Shown: in pieces, positions 17,580-27,558 of the stretch
Layout of the letters: each line of letters begins with the position of its first letter
Position numbering within the stretch: the first letter of the stretch is position 1
Assembly: GCF_017161565.1 (NCBI RefSeq)
Contig: NZ_CP066796.1
Coordinates: 3,743,396 to 3,807,395 of the forward strand
Length of the DNA stretch: 64,000 nt
DNA from: Erwinia amylovora
GTDB lineage: Bacteria; Pseudomonadota; Gammaproteobacteria; Enterobacterales; Enterobacteriaceae
Direction: 5' to 3'
Made by a program: the position numbers and the translations under genes
Notes under the pieces: model-generated
Seen by the model: only the letters and a program-made list of their open reading frames with translations
The model's database searches: none
What the model was told of the DNA's origin: nothing

Positions 17580-20500
17580 ATGATCGCAATAACAAGGGAA
17601 AATGCTGAACAGGTATCACAACTTTCCGCATCAAGCCTCAACCCCGAAGCTTCGCGCAGCAAAAACGAAACGTCACCACTGATCGCTCGAATCAAATCGG
17701 CCAAAAAAAGTGATGGGTATTTGTTTAAACAAGGCGGCGTTAGCTCCCGCACGATCGCGGGCCGTCGGCTCCTGAATACGCTGAAAAGGGCGCTGCGTTG
17801 GAGTGCTGATGAAGCCGACAACGAAGACATTGAGCTGTCAGCGGTGATTTATGCAGGTGAAAAGCTTTATCAGCAAGCGGAAGATCTGCGCGATGCCCGC
17901 GGCGAAATGAACCAGCAGCAGATTCTGCCCTTATCACTTAAGAGTAAAACGGCTTGCGTCATGGGCGCTGCGATTATGCTGGCCGGTGCCGGGCTGTGGC
18001 GGCGGCAGTATAGCCACAGCAGGTATAACCCGGCTTCCACTGCCATGGCTAATACATCTGAAACGGCAGATTTGTTCAGCACCCCGTTTAATGGCGAAAT
18101 AAAGGCTGCCAGGCATGTCAGGCGACATCTGGCTCTTCCACAGCCGGTCAGTACAGTATTACCTGGTTCAGGGGTGAGCCAAAAGAAGCTGTTTGATTTT
18201 GCATGTCAAAAAGAGCGTGAAGCGTTAAGTTTCTCCGACGTTCTGCGCAACATAGCCAAAACATTACACAGCCCAATAAAAATGGCGGGAGAAGAGTGGC
18301 AGATTGTCTACGACTATGAATATCTTAAAAAAGGGTGCCCGAAAACGTCGGAGAAAACATTTCTCCTTAATATCATGCATTATATTGACACCATTTCCAG
18401 CACCGTACTGCATTCATTTCCTGGTTTTGTTCCTCTGACGATATTGCAAAACCTTGTCCCCCCTGTCCTGGAATCCATTGCAGACAGGCTGGAGGGTAAA
18501 GCAATGGATTTCAACCTGATTATTGAAATCAACAGTGAATTCTTATCCGTATCCCAAATGCTTTCCGCATCGCTCGACCTGCATAGTGTCAGGCTGCTCA
18601 GTAAAGAACATCAAGGCCCCCTTAAAGATATTATCCCTGATAAGCTGAACATCAAAAATGGGGGGGTATTTGTTGAGGTAAACGGCGGAGAATTCAAAAT
18701 GAACAGGGATTCAGACGGAGTCAGCGTTTACAATTTAGAACAAAAGTCTTTGCTACTAAAAAAACAATATATCTCCTATTCTCGTGATAATAAGTCATGG
18801 GTTAATGGAAGAAAAACCATTGTTATGAGCCCAGATAAAACAGGCAGGGAATCTGTATTTGAAGCAGGGCGAAGGCTGCTAACCTATGCAAGAAATGAAT
18901 TAATTAAAATTGATAAAGAGATTTCATCCGTGGACTTTGTCACCAGAATTCTTGCCAAATCGGGGTTAGCGGAAGAGAAAAACATGAATTTATTTCTCAG
19001 TAGCGCCACAGATTTATCTTCATGCCTGAAGAATATGGAAAACACAATCAATGTTGCGGAATTGAACCAATTACTCAAAGTAAAGACAGGGCAGGTCATT
19101 GTTTTTATCGAGGATGCAGGGAAAAATTCGCCGCTAAAACACACTATGCTGGCAATGGGCAACGGGTTATTTAGCGGAGTCAACAATGAAATTCTGGCTG
19201 CCGAGTTTGTACATGATGGCATTACCCTGACGGCCGAACAGTTGGGAAACTTTGAAGATGGTGTTCTCATCAGCAGCGAGGGGAAAAAATTCAAAGTTTA
19301 CGCCGGATCCATAAAAGATACCAAGTTACCCTTTGATAAAAGCTATAAAGAATCCGTATTGCAGCTGGAAAAAGACGATTACAGCGCAGGCGGCGCTCAT
19401 GCCATAGGCGTTGTGTTATCCAGAACGGGAGATATACCTCCCGAACTGGTAACAGTCATGCGTGAAGACATTCTTAATAAAGGCCCCATACGTAGTTATA
19501 TCACGGCAGAGAAGTTGTGGTTAAAAAGTGAGGAGATCGATGAAAACACCCCACCAGGCGGAATCATTTTCCTGACTCGTCAGCCCACAGGAAGTTACGA
19601 GGGTGGAATATTTGCATTGCGCCTGAACAATGACGAATATTTCATCCCTGAACTTTTCGAACCTTCATTGAAAATAAGCGGACAACACACCATATATAAA
19701 TCTAGCGATCTTAAAAACCAAATAAAGGAAAGAAATCTGTGGGCAAAGTCTGTCTCTTTCAATCTGAAAAACACCCGAATTCAGGCTTTACTGGGAAAGG
19801 ACGCCAGATTTTATTCATTCGGTGCATTTCTGCGCGTCCGGGCGCACGGCGGCCCGAGGAATATTAACTATAAGTCTCCTTCTGAGATTGTCAGCATTAT
19901 AAAAGGCCTTGCTAAGTTTAAAGGCATCGATCTCGATAAGATCAATTCTATCGAAATTGAATCCTGTTTCGGAGCTACCGGCTTTCCTTCCAGCGGAAGG
20001 ATAATTTCAGCCAGCATGGGAAAACGGGTCGTAGCCTGGCGCGGCAAATACCGTACAACTTATGATGCAGAACCTGAGGCCAGAGTCATTTATGACCCCA
20101 CCCCCTTAAGCGATCTTGAAAGTGTCTCTGCAGAAGTCACTGACAGAAACATCAATTTTATCAATAAAGTCAGAGGAATATATCACTACCTGGTAAATAC
20201 GGTTAAAGAGTCTTCTGCCCCTGCACCGCCAAGAACAAAACGAAATTCCCGATACTTTAACCTTTTCTTAATCGAAATCGGTAGATTAGTTTTAGGTAAA
20301 TTGGATATCGATACCTTTATTAAAAATAATGAATTATTCTATGGTCAACATGATAGTTATAGCACAATTATTCGCGAACTGTTATTGTCATATTCTGTGA
20401 AAGATGACCTGGCATTCTTCGAACTCTGTATGGAGGTGTTATATATCAGCCCGGAAGCCACCGATTACCTGGATGCCTATCTGAGCAAACCTCTTGACGA

Positions 20501-23500
20501 AGAATATTACTCTCTGGCAATGCAATCTTCGCCCGCGGTAGTGAGCAGGAGTGAAACAGGATTCAATAAAATTGTTACACTACCGGCATTAATGGATATC
20601 GCGTATAACCTCGGCATATCTACCGAAAACATGTACCTTTCGCCGAAAAGTTGGAATGAATTTGGCTTTCAGGGCGATATTTTTCTTAACAAGAAAGGAA
20701 ACAAATTCTTCGAATACAGAAAAGAAGGACACCCCTCAACCCATTTCTGGCATTACCCAGATGATGCCAGCGACAATGAGAACTGGCTGTACGCAGGTCG
20801 CCACCCGGGAACAATGGAACAGCCCAAACACTGGTATGAGTACGGTAAAGCCGGCTCGATATATTATGACGTGAATTATGGCTATCTGATCCTCAAAACG
20901 GATGGCAGACCTTCAGATCATCAATGGTATTTTCCACCGGCAGGTCAGTCTGGTCAGCGTTGGGAATTTGTCACCAGGCAAGCCGGCACGTTTACCACGC
21001 CGCTGGCCTGGAATGATAAAGGCGCTGCGGGCAACGTCTATTACTCTGAGGAAAACGAATCATTCTATGTATTGAAAAAAATGGGCAGCCCAACCGACCA
21101 TGGCTGGCGTTACCCCACTGAAAAAAAAGATGATGAGAACTGGATCTACGCCGGGAAAAATCTGGGAACCCTGGATTCTCCGAAACAATGGCAAGAATAT
21201 GGAAAAGCAGGTTCGGTGTATTTTCAGGTCGGATGGGGATATATGAGCCTTGTCACTGAGGGCAGTCCATCGGAAAACTACTGGGTTTACCCGAACGCCG
21301 GTAATTCCAACGCCTTCTGGTCGTTCATATGTTATGAGGTCGGTTCCTTCAAATCACCCAAACTGCCGGAGGTTGAAGGCACCTCTGGAGAAGTTTATTA
21401 CTCGGTCGACAATCAGGCGTTTTACATCCTGAGAAAAGATGGCAAGCCAGCGCGACAAGGCTGGTCCTTCCCTGCCGGTAAAACGGATGACGGGAACTGG
21501 ATCTACGCCGGGGAAAACCCCGGAACACCCGACTTACCTAAAGCCTGGACCGAGTACGGAAAACCCGGCTCGTTATATTATCATCCCGGCTATGGCTATT
21601 TCAGCCTGAAAACTGAAGGACGGCCGTCTGACAATAACTGGCCATTTCCTGAGGGAGGTAATTCCAGTCAGCGCTGGAAACTGATCTCCTGGGAACGAGG
21701 CTCCTTTAACGCTCCCAAATCACATAACGATCCAGGCAGCGCTGGGGATGTCTATTATTCTGATGAAAATCAAACGTTTTATATCCTGAAAGCTAACGGT
21801 AATCCCTCCCTTTACGGCTGGTTTTTTCCCTCCAATGAGCAGGATAACGAGAACTGGATCTACGCCGGAAGACACAAAGGAACCCTCGACTCCCCTAAAA
21901 CCTGGGATGAGTACGGAAGAGCGGGGTCGCTATACCTCCAGCCGGGGTACGGCTATTTAGCCCTCAACACCGAAGGCCGGCCATCATCAAGTCATTGGCA
22001 ATTTCCGGATGGTGGTAAGTCCAACAGACACTGGAAATTCGTCTCCTGGGATGTGGGGACCTTCGACACCCCAAAAAAACAGAATGTGCAAGGCAAGACG
22101 GGAGAAGTCTATTTTAGCGACGAAAGCGCATCGTTTTATATCTTAAAAAACAATAAAATGCCTTTGACTAAAAACTGGCACTTCCCTGCCGCTAACATGG
22201 ATAATAAGAACTGGTTCTACGCCGGGAAAAACAGGGGCACCCTCGACTCGCCTAAACTGTGGAGTGAATATGGCAAAGCTGGTTCGGTTTACTACGATCC
22301 TCAACTTGGCTACTTTACCCTGAAAAGCGAAGGCCGACCGCCAGACGAAAAATGGCTTTTCCCTCCTATAGGTACGTCCAACCAGCGATGGCAATTTATC
22401 TCACGGGAGGCGGGTACTTTCAACGCGCCTAAAAGGCCGACGGCGGAAGGTGTGGCTGGCGAGCTTTATTATTCTGACGAACACCAGCTGTTTTATCTTT
22501 TGCGCAATGCGGGTAATCCTTCGCGCAACGGTTGGGATTTCCCTCCCGGTAGGGCAGACAACGAGAACTGGATTTGCGCCGGGCAAAACAGAGGCACCCC
22601 GGAATCACCTAAAGCCTGGAATGAATATGGAAAAGTGGGATCGGTATATTATCACGCCGGATATGGCTATCTGACCCTGAAAACCTCAGGCAGACCTTCA
22701 CAGCAACTCTGGTCATTCCCGCAAAATGGCACGTCTAACTCGCACTGGAACGTCATATCCTGGATCATGGGTTCGTTCAAAAACCCTAAAAACTATAATG
22801 TTAAGGGTACGGTTGGAGAGGTCTATTATGACGACAAAAATCAGTATCTTTATATACTTAAAAGCGAAGGGACTCCTGCGGACAACGGCTGGCAATTCCC
22901 TTCCGGTAAAGCGGATAACGCCAACTGGTTGTACAGCGGGGAACACCATGGAACCCTGGAGTCGCCTAAAGCATGGCATGAGTATGGCAAGACGGGATCG
23001 GTTTATCATTCCTTTAAATACGGTTATTTGATCCTGCAAACTGAAGGCAGGCCTTCAGATAAGAAATGGTATTACCCGCCTGAAGGTCAGTCCGACTATC
23101 GCTGGAAATTTATCTCCTGGGAAGCAGGCTCCTTTACCGCGCCAAAACGCCTGACCGATGAAGGTATAGCGGACGAAGTCTATTACTCTGACGAAGATAG
23201 ATCGTTTTATATCCTGAGGAAATCGGGTAACCCGGCGAACCGTGGCTGGCATCTCCCGGTAGATGAATCTGATGATGCTAACTGGGTCTACGCCGGAAAA
23301 AACAACGGAACCCTGCACTCACCTAAAGAGTGGGAGGAGTACGGAAAAACAGGCTCGGTGTACTATCAGACCGGGCATGGCTTTTTAATCCTCAAAACGG
23401 CGGGCAGGCCGGCCGACAATCAGTGGTCTTTCCCGGCACGTGGTAATTCCAATCGTCACTGGAAATTCATCTCCTTTAAAGCGGGTGCCTACACGGCCCC

Positions 23501-23834
23501 CAAACAGCCAAACGAAGCAGGCGTAGTCGGCGAGGTGTATTATTGTTCCGATAATCGTTTGTTTTACATTTTAAGAAAAGAAGGAACACCATCGCTTAAC
23601 GGCTGGCGTTTTCCTGATGGCAAGATGGATAACTGGAACTGGCTTTACGGCGGATTAAACATGGGGACAAAGGCTAATCCCAAAATCTGGGAGGAATACG
23701 GAAAAGTGGGTTCAGTATATTATAAAGCCGGATATGGGCACCACATCCTGCAAACCGAAGGTAACCCGTCAACCCATAAATGGTATTTTCCACCGCAAGG
23801 CGAGTCAAATGCCCACTGGCAAGCGACTAATTGA
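17580..23834 (+). CDS. Gene C: intact giant repeat protein with clan CD-like core
   Basis: The intact member of the family, 2084 residues in one frame. Layout: polar N terminus 1-115; hydrophobic VMGAAIMLAGAGLW near 124-137, possibly one membrane segment; helical region with FSDVLRNIAKTLHSP; GGEFKMNRDSDG module; NlpC/P60-like stretch from about 448 (SSVDFVTRILAKSGL) to His521 (KHTMLAMGNGLF), with Ser-Val where a catalytic Cys would sit; His756 in VRAHGG and Cys796 in ESCFGATGFPSSG, spaced as in clan CD/C80 cysteine peptidases; then about 18 alternating units of 59-60 residues from about 1015 to the end. Each unit has the pattern G..G.[VI]YY....[YF]..L...G.P...W.FP, reminiscent of small carbohydrate-binding modules. 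The start has AAGGAGCTGGAG. Role (adhesin, toxin or effector) is inference. Confidence 0.85.
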   Translation: MIAITRENAEQVSQLSASSLNPEASRSKNETSPLIARIKSAKKSDGYLFKQGGVSSRTIAGRRLLNTLKRALRWSADEADNEDIELSAVIYAGEKLYQQAEDLRDARGEMNQQQILPLSLKSKTACVMGAAIMLAGAGLWRRQYSHSRYNPASTAMANTSETADLFSTPFNGEIKAARHVRRHLALPQPVSTVLPGSGVSQKKLFDFACQKEREALSFSDVLRNIAKTLHSPIKMAGEEWQIVYDYEYLKKGCPKTSEKTFLLNIMHYIDTISSTVLHSFPGFVPLTILQNLVPPVLESIADRLEGKAMDFNLIIEINSEFLSVSQMLSASLDLHSVRLLSKEHQGPLKDIIPDKLNIKNGGVFVEVNGGEFKMNRDSDGVSVYNLEQKSLLLKKQYISYSRDNKSWVNGRKTIVMSPDKTGRESVFEAGRRLLTYARNELIKIDKEISSVDFVTRILAKSGLAEEKNMNLFLSSATDLSSCLKNMENTINVAELNQLLKVKTGQVIVFIEDAGKNSPLKHTMLAMGNGLFSGVNNEILAAEFVHDGITLTAEQLGNFEDGVLISSEGKKFKVYAGSIKDTKLPFDKSYKESVLQLEKDDYSAGGAHAIGVVLSRTGDIPPELVTVMREDILNKGPIRSYITAEKLWLKSEEIDENTPPGGIIFLTRQPTGSYEGGIFALRLNNDEYFIPELFEPSLKISGQHTIYKSSDLKNQIKERNLWAKSVSFNLKNTRIQALLGKDARFYSFGAFLRVRAHGGPRNINYKSPSEIVSIIKGLAKFKGIDLDKINSIEIESCFGATGFPSSGRIISASMGKRVVAWRGKYRTTYDAEPEARVIYDPTPLSDLESVSAEVTDRNINFINKVRGIYHYLVNTVKESSAPAPPRTKRNSRYFNLFLIEIGRLVLGKLDIDTFIKNNELFYGQHDSYSTIIRELLLSYSVKDDLAFFELCMEVLYISPEATDYLDAYLSKPLDEEYYSLAMQSSPAVVSRSETGFNKIVTLPALMDIAYNLGISTENMYLSPKSWNEFGFQGDIFLNKKGNKFFEYRKEGHPSTHFWHYPDDASDNENWLYAGRHPGTMEQPKHWYEYGKAGSIYYDVNYGYLILKTDGRPSDHQWYFPPAGQSGQRWEFVTRQAGTFTTPLAWNDKGAAGNVYYSEENESFYVLKKMGSPTDHGWRYPTEKKDDENWIYAGKNLGTLDSPKQWQEYGKAGSVYFQVGWGYMSLVTEGSPSENYWVYPNAGNSNAFWSFICYEVGSFKSPKLPEVEGTSGEVYYSVDNQAFYILRKDGKPARQGWSFPAGKTDDGNWIYAGENPGTPDLPKAWTEYGKPGSLYYHPGYGYFSLKTEGRPSDNNWPFPEGGNSSQRWKLISWERGSFNAPKSHNDPGSAGDVYYSDENQTFYILKANGNPSLYGWFFPSNEQDNENWIYAGRHKGTLDSPKTWDEYGRAGSLYLQPGYGYLALNTEGRPSSSHWQFPDGGKSNRHWKFVSWDVGTFDTPKKQNVQGKTGEVYFSDESASFYILKNNKMPLTKNWHFPAANMDNKNWFYAGKNRGTLDSPKLWSEYGKAGSVYYDPQLGYFTLKSEGRPPDEKWLFPPIGTSNQRWQFISREAGTFNAPKRPTAEGVAGELYYSDEHQLFYLLRNAGNPSRNGWDFPPGRADNENWICAGQNRGTPESPKAWNEYGKVGSVYYHAGYGYLTLKTSGRPSQQLWSFPQNGTSNSHWNVISWIMGSFKNPKNYNVKGTVGEVYYDDKNQYLYILKSEGTPADNGWQFPSGKADNANWLYSGEHHGTLESPKAWHEYGKTGSVYHSFKYGYLILQTEGRPSDKKWYYPPEGQSDYRWKFISWEAGSFTAPKRLTDEGIADEVYYSDEDRSFYILRKSGNPANRGWHLPVDESDDANWVYAGKNNGTLHSPKEWEEYGKTGSVYYQTGHGFLILKTAGRPADNQWSFPARGNSNRHWKFISFKAGAYTAPKQPNEAGVVGEVYYCSDNRLFYILRKEGTPSLNGWRFPDGKMDNWNWLYGGLNMGTKANPKIWEEYGKVGSVYYKAGYGHHILQTEGNPSTHKWYFPPQGESNAHWQATN
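20610..23825 (+). repeat. Tandem 59/60-residue Trp/Tyr-rich units in gene C (type for A and B)
   Basis: About 18 in-frame units of roughly 178 bp. Odd and even units differ: one type begins with YAG.N.GT.DSPK.W.EYGK.GS.YY, the other with FISWEAGSF.APKR...G.AGEVYYSDE. The true period is therefore about 119 residues (357 bp). The same array occurs in gene A (about 8000-10740) and gene B (about 14010-17200). Such long DNA similarity makes unequal crossing-over between and within the three genes likely, and the unit counts do differ (about 16 in A, 18 in B and C). Confidence 0.8.
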
Positions 23835-23938
23835 TGGTGAACTAAAGCGACGCTGATCGCGGACCAGGGGGCAATAACCTCAGCCCGACAAGAGAAAATC
23901 CGGTTTGATATAGACGCAATTGCCCCCCTCACCGCCGC

Positions 23939-25807
23939 TTAAATCTCTATCTGTGTTCCCAATTCAATCACCCGATTAGGCGGGATTTCAAACTGATCGG
24001 GCGCGCGCAGAGCGTTCTTTTGCAGCATCAGGAACAGCTTGCCGCGCAGTCGCAGATACCACGGCCGCTTGCCAAGGATCAGCGATTCGTGCGACATAAA
24101 GAACGAGGTTTCCGTCATGCGGCAACTCAAACCTTCCAGACCACAGCGGTGGAAGATTTCTTCCACATTCGGCGTTTCACGCCAGCCGTAGCTCGCCACC
24201 ACGCGCCAGAAGGTGGGCGACAGCTGCTCAATAGTCACGCGTTTCACATTATGCACATAGGGGGCATCTTCCGTGCGCAGCGTCAGCAGCACCACGCGCT
24301 CGTGCAACACCTTGTTATGTTTGAGGTTGTGCAACATAGCAAAGGGGATGACGTTGAGGGCGCGCGACATATAGACGGCGGTGCCCGGCACGCGCACCGG
24401 CGGCGATTTCTCCAGTGACGCGATCATCGCTTCCAGAGAATTTCCGTGTTCATGTATACGGCGCAGCAGGCGGAAACGCTCGCTTTTCCAGGTGGTCATG
24501 ACGATAAACATGACCAGTGCTAACGTCAGCGGCAGCCAGCCGCCGGAGAACAGTTTCACCACGTTGGCCGACAACAGCGAGATATCGATGCACAGCATAC
24601 CGACCAATAACACCATTACCAGATAGCGATTCCAGTGCCAGTTCTGAATCGCCACCGTGCTGCACAGAATGGCCGTTAATACCATAGTCCCGGTCACGGC
24701 GATGCCGTAAGCGGCCGCCAGATTGCTGGAGTGTTCAAAGCCAAGGATCACCAGCACCACCGCGATAAACAGCAGCCAGTTGATCACCGGGATATAAATT
24801 TGTCCTGATTCCTGTTCCGAGGTGTAAACGATGCGCATCGGCGGCAGATAACCCAGGCGCACCGCCTGACGGGTGAGGGAGAAGACGCCGGAAATCACCG
24901 CCTGTGAGGCAATCACCGTGGCCAGCGCAGCCAGGATCAGCATCGGGATTAGCGCCCAATCCGGAGCCAACAGGAAAAAGGGATTTTTTATCGCTTCCGG
25001 GTGTTTCAGCAGCAGCGCCCCCTGGCCAAAATAGTTCAGCACCAGCGAAGGCAGTACCACAACAAACCACGCCAGGCGGATAGGAAACTTGCCGAAGTGG
25101 CCCATATCGGCATACAGCGCTTCAACGCCGGTAATCGCCAGTACCACGGCGCCCAGCGCAAAGAAAGAGACGGTTTTATATTCCATGAAAAAGTGCACCG
25201 CCCAGTAAGGATTCAGGGCGTGTAAAACCTGAGGATTATCAGCAATACCGCGCGCGCCAAGCGCCGCCAACACAATAAACCACAGCAGCATCACCGGGGC
25301 AAACAGCTTGCCAACCATGCCGGTACCGTGTTTCTGAATGACAAACAGCAGGGTCAGTACCGCGATAGCCATCGGCACAATATAGCGATCGAGCGAAGGG
25401 GCAATCACTTCCAGCCCTTCCATCGCCGAGAGCACCGATACCGCCGGGGTGATCACCACCTCACCATAGAAGAAACTGCCGCCAATCAGGCCCATGATCA
25501 CCAGAATTGCCGTCGAACGCGATCCGGTATATCGCCCCGCCAGTGACATCAGCGTCAGGATCCCGCCTTCACCGGCATTGTCGGCGCGCATCACGTAACT
25601 GATATACTTTAACGAGACGGTGAGGATCAGCAGCCAGAAAATCAGCGATAAAAAGCCAAATACGGCATCGTGCTCTACACCAAAACCAAACTGCCCGGAA
25701 AGACATTCGCGCAGAGTGTAAAGCGGGCTGGTGCCAATATCACCATATACCACGCCAATGGCAGCCAGCATGACGGCTCCCAGGGATTGCTTCTTCTCAG
25801 AACTCAT
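23939..25807 (-). CDS. kup: Low-affinity potassium transporter Kup
   Basis: Constitutive K+/H+ symporter of the inner membrane (KUP/HAK/KT family), 622 residues, the usual length. The N-terminal signature [18 protein letters not shown] (residues about 18-35) is diagnostic; about 12 hydrophobic segments follow to about residue 440, then a cytoplasmic C-terminal domain of about 180 residues ending with [11 protein letters not shown]. It is divergent from ravA with a 250-base gap, as in Escherichia. No frameshift or odd substitution noticed. Confidence 0.97.
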   Translation of the reverse strand: MSSEKKQSLGAVMLAAIGVVYGDIGTSPLYTLRECLSGQFGFGVEHDAVFGFLSLIFWLLILTVSLKYISYVMRADNAGEGGILTLMSLAGRYTGSRSTAILVIMGLIGGSFFYGEVVITPAVSVLSAMEGLEVIAPSLDRYIVPMAIAVLTLLFVIQKHGTGMVGKLFAPVMLLWFIVLAALGARGIADNPQVLHALNPYWAVHFFMEYKTVSFFALGAVVLAITGVEALYADMGHFGKFPIRLAWFVVVLPSLVLNYFGQGALLLKHPEAIKNPFFLLAPDWALIPMLILAALATVIASQAVISGVFSLTRQAVRLGYLPPMRIVYTSEQESGQIYIPVINWLLFIAVVLVILGFEHSSNLAAAYGIAVTGTMVLTAILCSTVAIQNWHWNRYLVMVLLVGMLCIDISLLSANVVKLFSGGWLPLTLALVMFIVMTTWKSERFRLLRRIHEHGNSLEAMIASLEKSPPVRVPGTAVYMSRALNVIPFAMLHNLKHNKVLHERVVLLTLRTEDAPYVHNVKRVTIEQLSPTFWRVVASYGWRETPNVEEIFHRCGLEGLSCRMTETSFFMSHESLILGKRPWYLRLRGKLFLMLQKNALRAPDQFEIPPNRVIELGTQIEI

Positions 25808-26064
25808 AGATTTGTCTTTTGTTGCGGTGGACTTACGCGGGATTGCGCACGGTTCAGCAGTCCGTCAAAACGCGCACAGTATGCACGATCCATCATCAAT
25901 ACCCACCGTTAATTACCTGAAAAATGACGCCGTTAGTGGTCGTGTCACCCTTTGATAATAAAAAAGCTGACTACTATCAACTCTTTCAAGCATCATAGCC
26001 AGTCGTGTTTGCGCTCGCCAGCCAACGATGCTGGCCTGACCGTAGAAAAGGATGAACGTTGATT
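25808..26064. promoter_or_regulatory. Divergent kup / ravA promoter region
   Basis: Gap of about 250 bases between the divergent starts, AT-rich around 25960-25990. It should hold both promoters; no operator is recognisable. On the ravA side AAGGA at 26048-26052 is the only ribosome-site candidate. Confidence 0.5.
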
Positions 26065-27558
26065 ATGGCCCCATCTCAATTACTGGCAGAACGCATCTCC
26101 CGCCTGAGCAATGCGTTGGAAAAAGGACTTTACGAGCGCCATCATGCGATCCGCCTTTGCCTGCTGGCCGCGCTGTGCGGTGAAAGTGTGTTTTTACTTG
26201 GCCCGCCGGGTATCGCTAAAAGCCTGATCGCCCGACGGCTGAAGTTTGCTTTCCAACATGCCCGCGCCTTTGAATATCTGATGACGCGCTTTTCCACCCC
26301 GGAAGAGGTATTTGGCCCCCTTTCCATTCAGGCGCTGAAAGACGAAGGCCGCTACCAGCGCCTGACGAAAGGCTATCTGCCCGATGCAGAAATCGTCTTC
26401 CTTGATGAAATCTGGAAGGCCGGGCCGGCCATTCTGAACACGCTGCTAACCGCGATTAACGAGCGGCGTTTTCGTAACGGTGACAGCGAAAAGACAATTC
26501 CGATGCGCCTGCTGGTGACCGCTTCAAACGAACTGCCGGAGGCCGACAGCGGGCTGGAAGCGCTGTATGACCGCATGTTAATCCGCCTGTGGCTGGACAA
26601 CGTGCATGAAAAGCAGAATTTCCGCAGTTTGCTCACCCACCAGCAGGATGAAAATCAAAATCCGGTGGCTGAATCGCTGTGCATCAGCGACGAGGAGTAT
26701 CAGCAGTGGCAGCTGGGTATCAGTAAGGTCAGCCTGCCGGACGATGTTTTCGAGCTTATCTTCATGCTGCGCGAACGGCTGGAAGGCCAGCCGGAAGCCC
26801 CATATATCTCCGATCGACGCTGGAAAAAGGCCATTCATCTGTTACAGGCAAGCGCCTTCTACAGCGGCCGTATTGCGATTGCCCCTATCGACCTGATCCT
26901 GCTGAAAGACTGCCTGTGGCATAACACAGGTTCAATGACGCTGCTTGAGCATGAGCTGGATAGCCTGATTACCCAGCATGCCTGGCAACAGCAGCCCATG
27001 CTGTTCCAACTGCAACAAATCAATACGCGCCGCCTGGCATTGCAGCAGCAGCAAAGTCGCGAACAGGCCATTCGCCTGGAGAAACACGGCGGCATGTTTA
27101 GCCGCAAGCCACACTACGATTTGCCCACCGCGCTCACCGCCGGGTCACTCACGCTGATGTTGCAAAAACCGCTAACCTTGCATGATATGCGGGTAACGCA
27201 TATCACCCTGCCCCGCGAGGCGCTGGACCGCTGGCTGCAAAAAGGCGGTGAGGTACGCGGCAAGCTCAACGGCATAGGTTTTGCACAAATTCTTGACCTG
27301 CACGTCGACGACAGTGACTGCCTGACGCTGCGTGACGTCAGCCTGCAGGCTTCGCGTCTGATGTTGCCCGGCAAAGCGCAGCAGGGGCTGCCCGACGAGA
27401 TCTCACTGGCGCTGGCTGAACTGGATACCCAGCTGTGCGCACAGCGCACCCTGTTCAGCCAGCACCATCGCTGTCTGTTTATCAGCGATGACTGGCTGGC
27501 AAAAGTGGAAGAAAGCCTGCAGCAGGTCGCTGAACAGCTGAAGCAGGCACGACAGTGA
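26065..27558 (+). CDS. ravA: MoxR-type AAA+ ATPase RavA
   Basis: RavA forms a hexameric ATPase that, with ViaA, acts as a chaperone-like factor for respiratory enzymes and in E. coli binds inducible lysine decarboxylase. From the ATG the length is 497 residues, in line with the enteric protein (498). Walker A is GPPGIAKS (46-53), Walker [10 protein letters not shown] (110-118); the ATPase module runs to about 300, followed by the discontinuous LARA region. A TTG at 26059, six bases after AAGGA, would add two residues and has better ribosome-site spacing; the ATG aligns with the Escherichia start. It overlaps viaA by 4 bases, so the two are translationally coupled. Confidence 0.95.
   Translation: MAPSQLLAERISRLSNALEKGLYERHHAIRLCLLAALCGESVFLLGPPGIAKSLIARRLKFAFQHARAFEYLMTRFSTPEEVFGPLSIQALKDEGRYQRLTKGYLPDAEIVFLDEIWKAGPAILNTLLTAINERRFRNGDSEKTIPMRLLVTASNELPEADSGLEALYDRMLIRLWLDNVHEKQNFRSLLTHQQDENQNPVAESLCISDEEYQQWQLGISKVSLPDDVFELIFMLRERLEGQPEAPYISDRRWKKAIHLLQASAFYSGRIAIAPIDLILLKDCLWHNTGSMTLLEHELDSLITQHAWQQQPMLFQLQQINTRRLALQQQQSREQAIRLEKHGGMFSRKPHYDLPTALTAGSLTLMLQKPLTLHDMRVTHITLPREALDRWLQKGGEVRGKLNGIGFAQILDLHVDDSDCLTLRDVSLQASRLMLPGKAQQGLPDEISLALAELDTQLCAQRTLFSQHHRCLFISDDWLAKVEESLQQVAEQLKQARQ

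Noticed and set aside
23867..23929. GGGGGCAAT ... ATTGCCCCC inverted repeat between gene C and kup
   Set aside because: The arms are about 45 bases apart and lack T-runs, so a terminator cannot be claimed.
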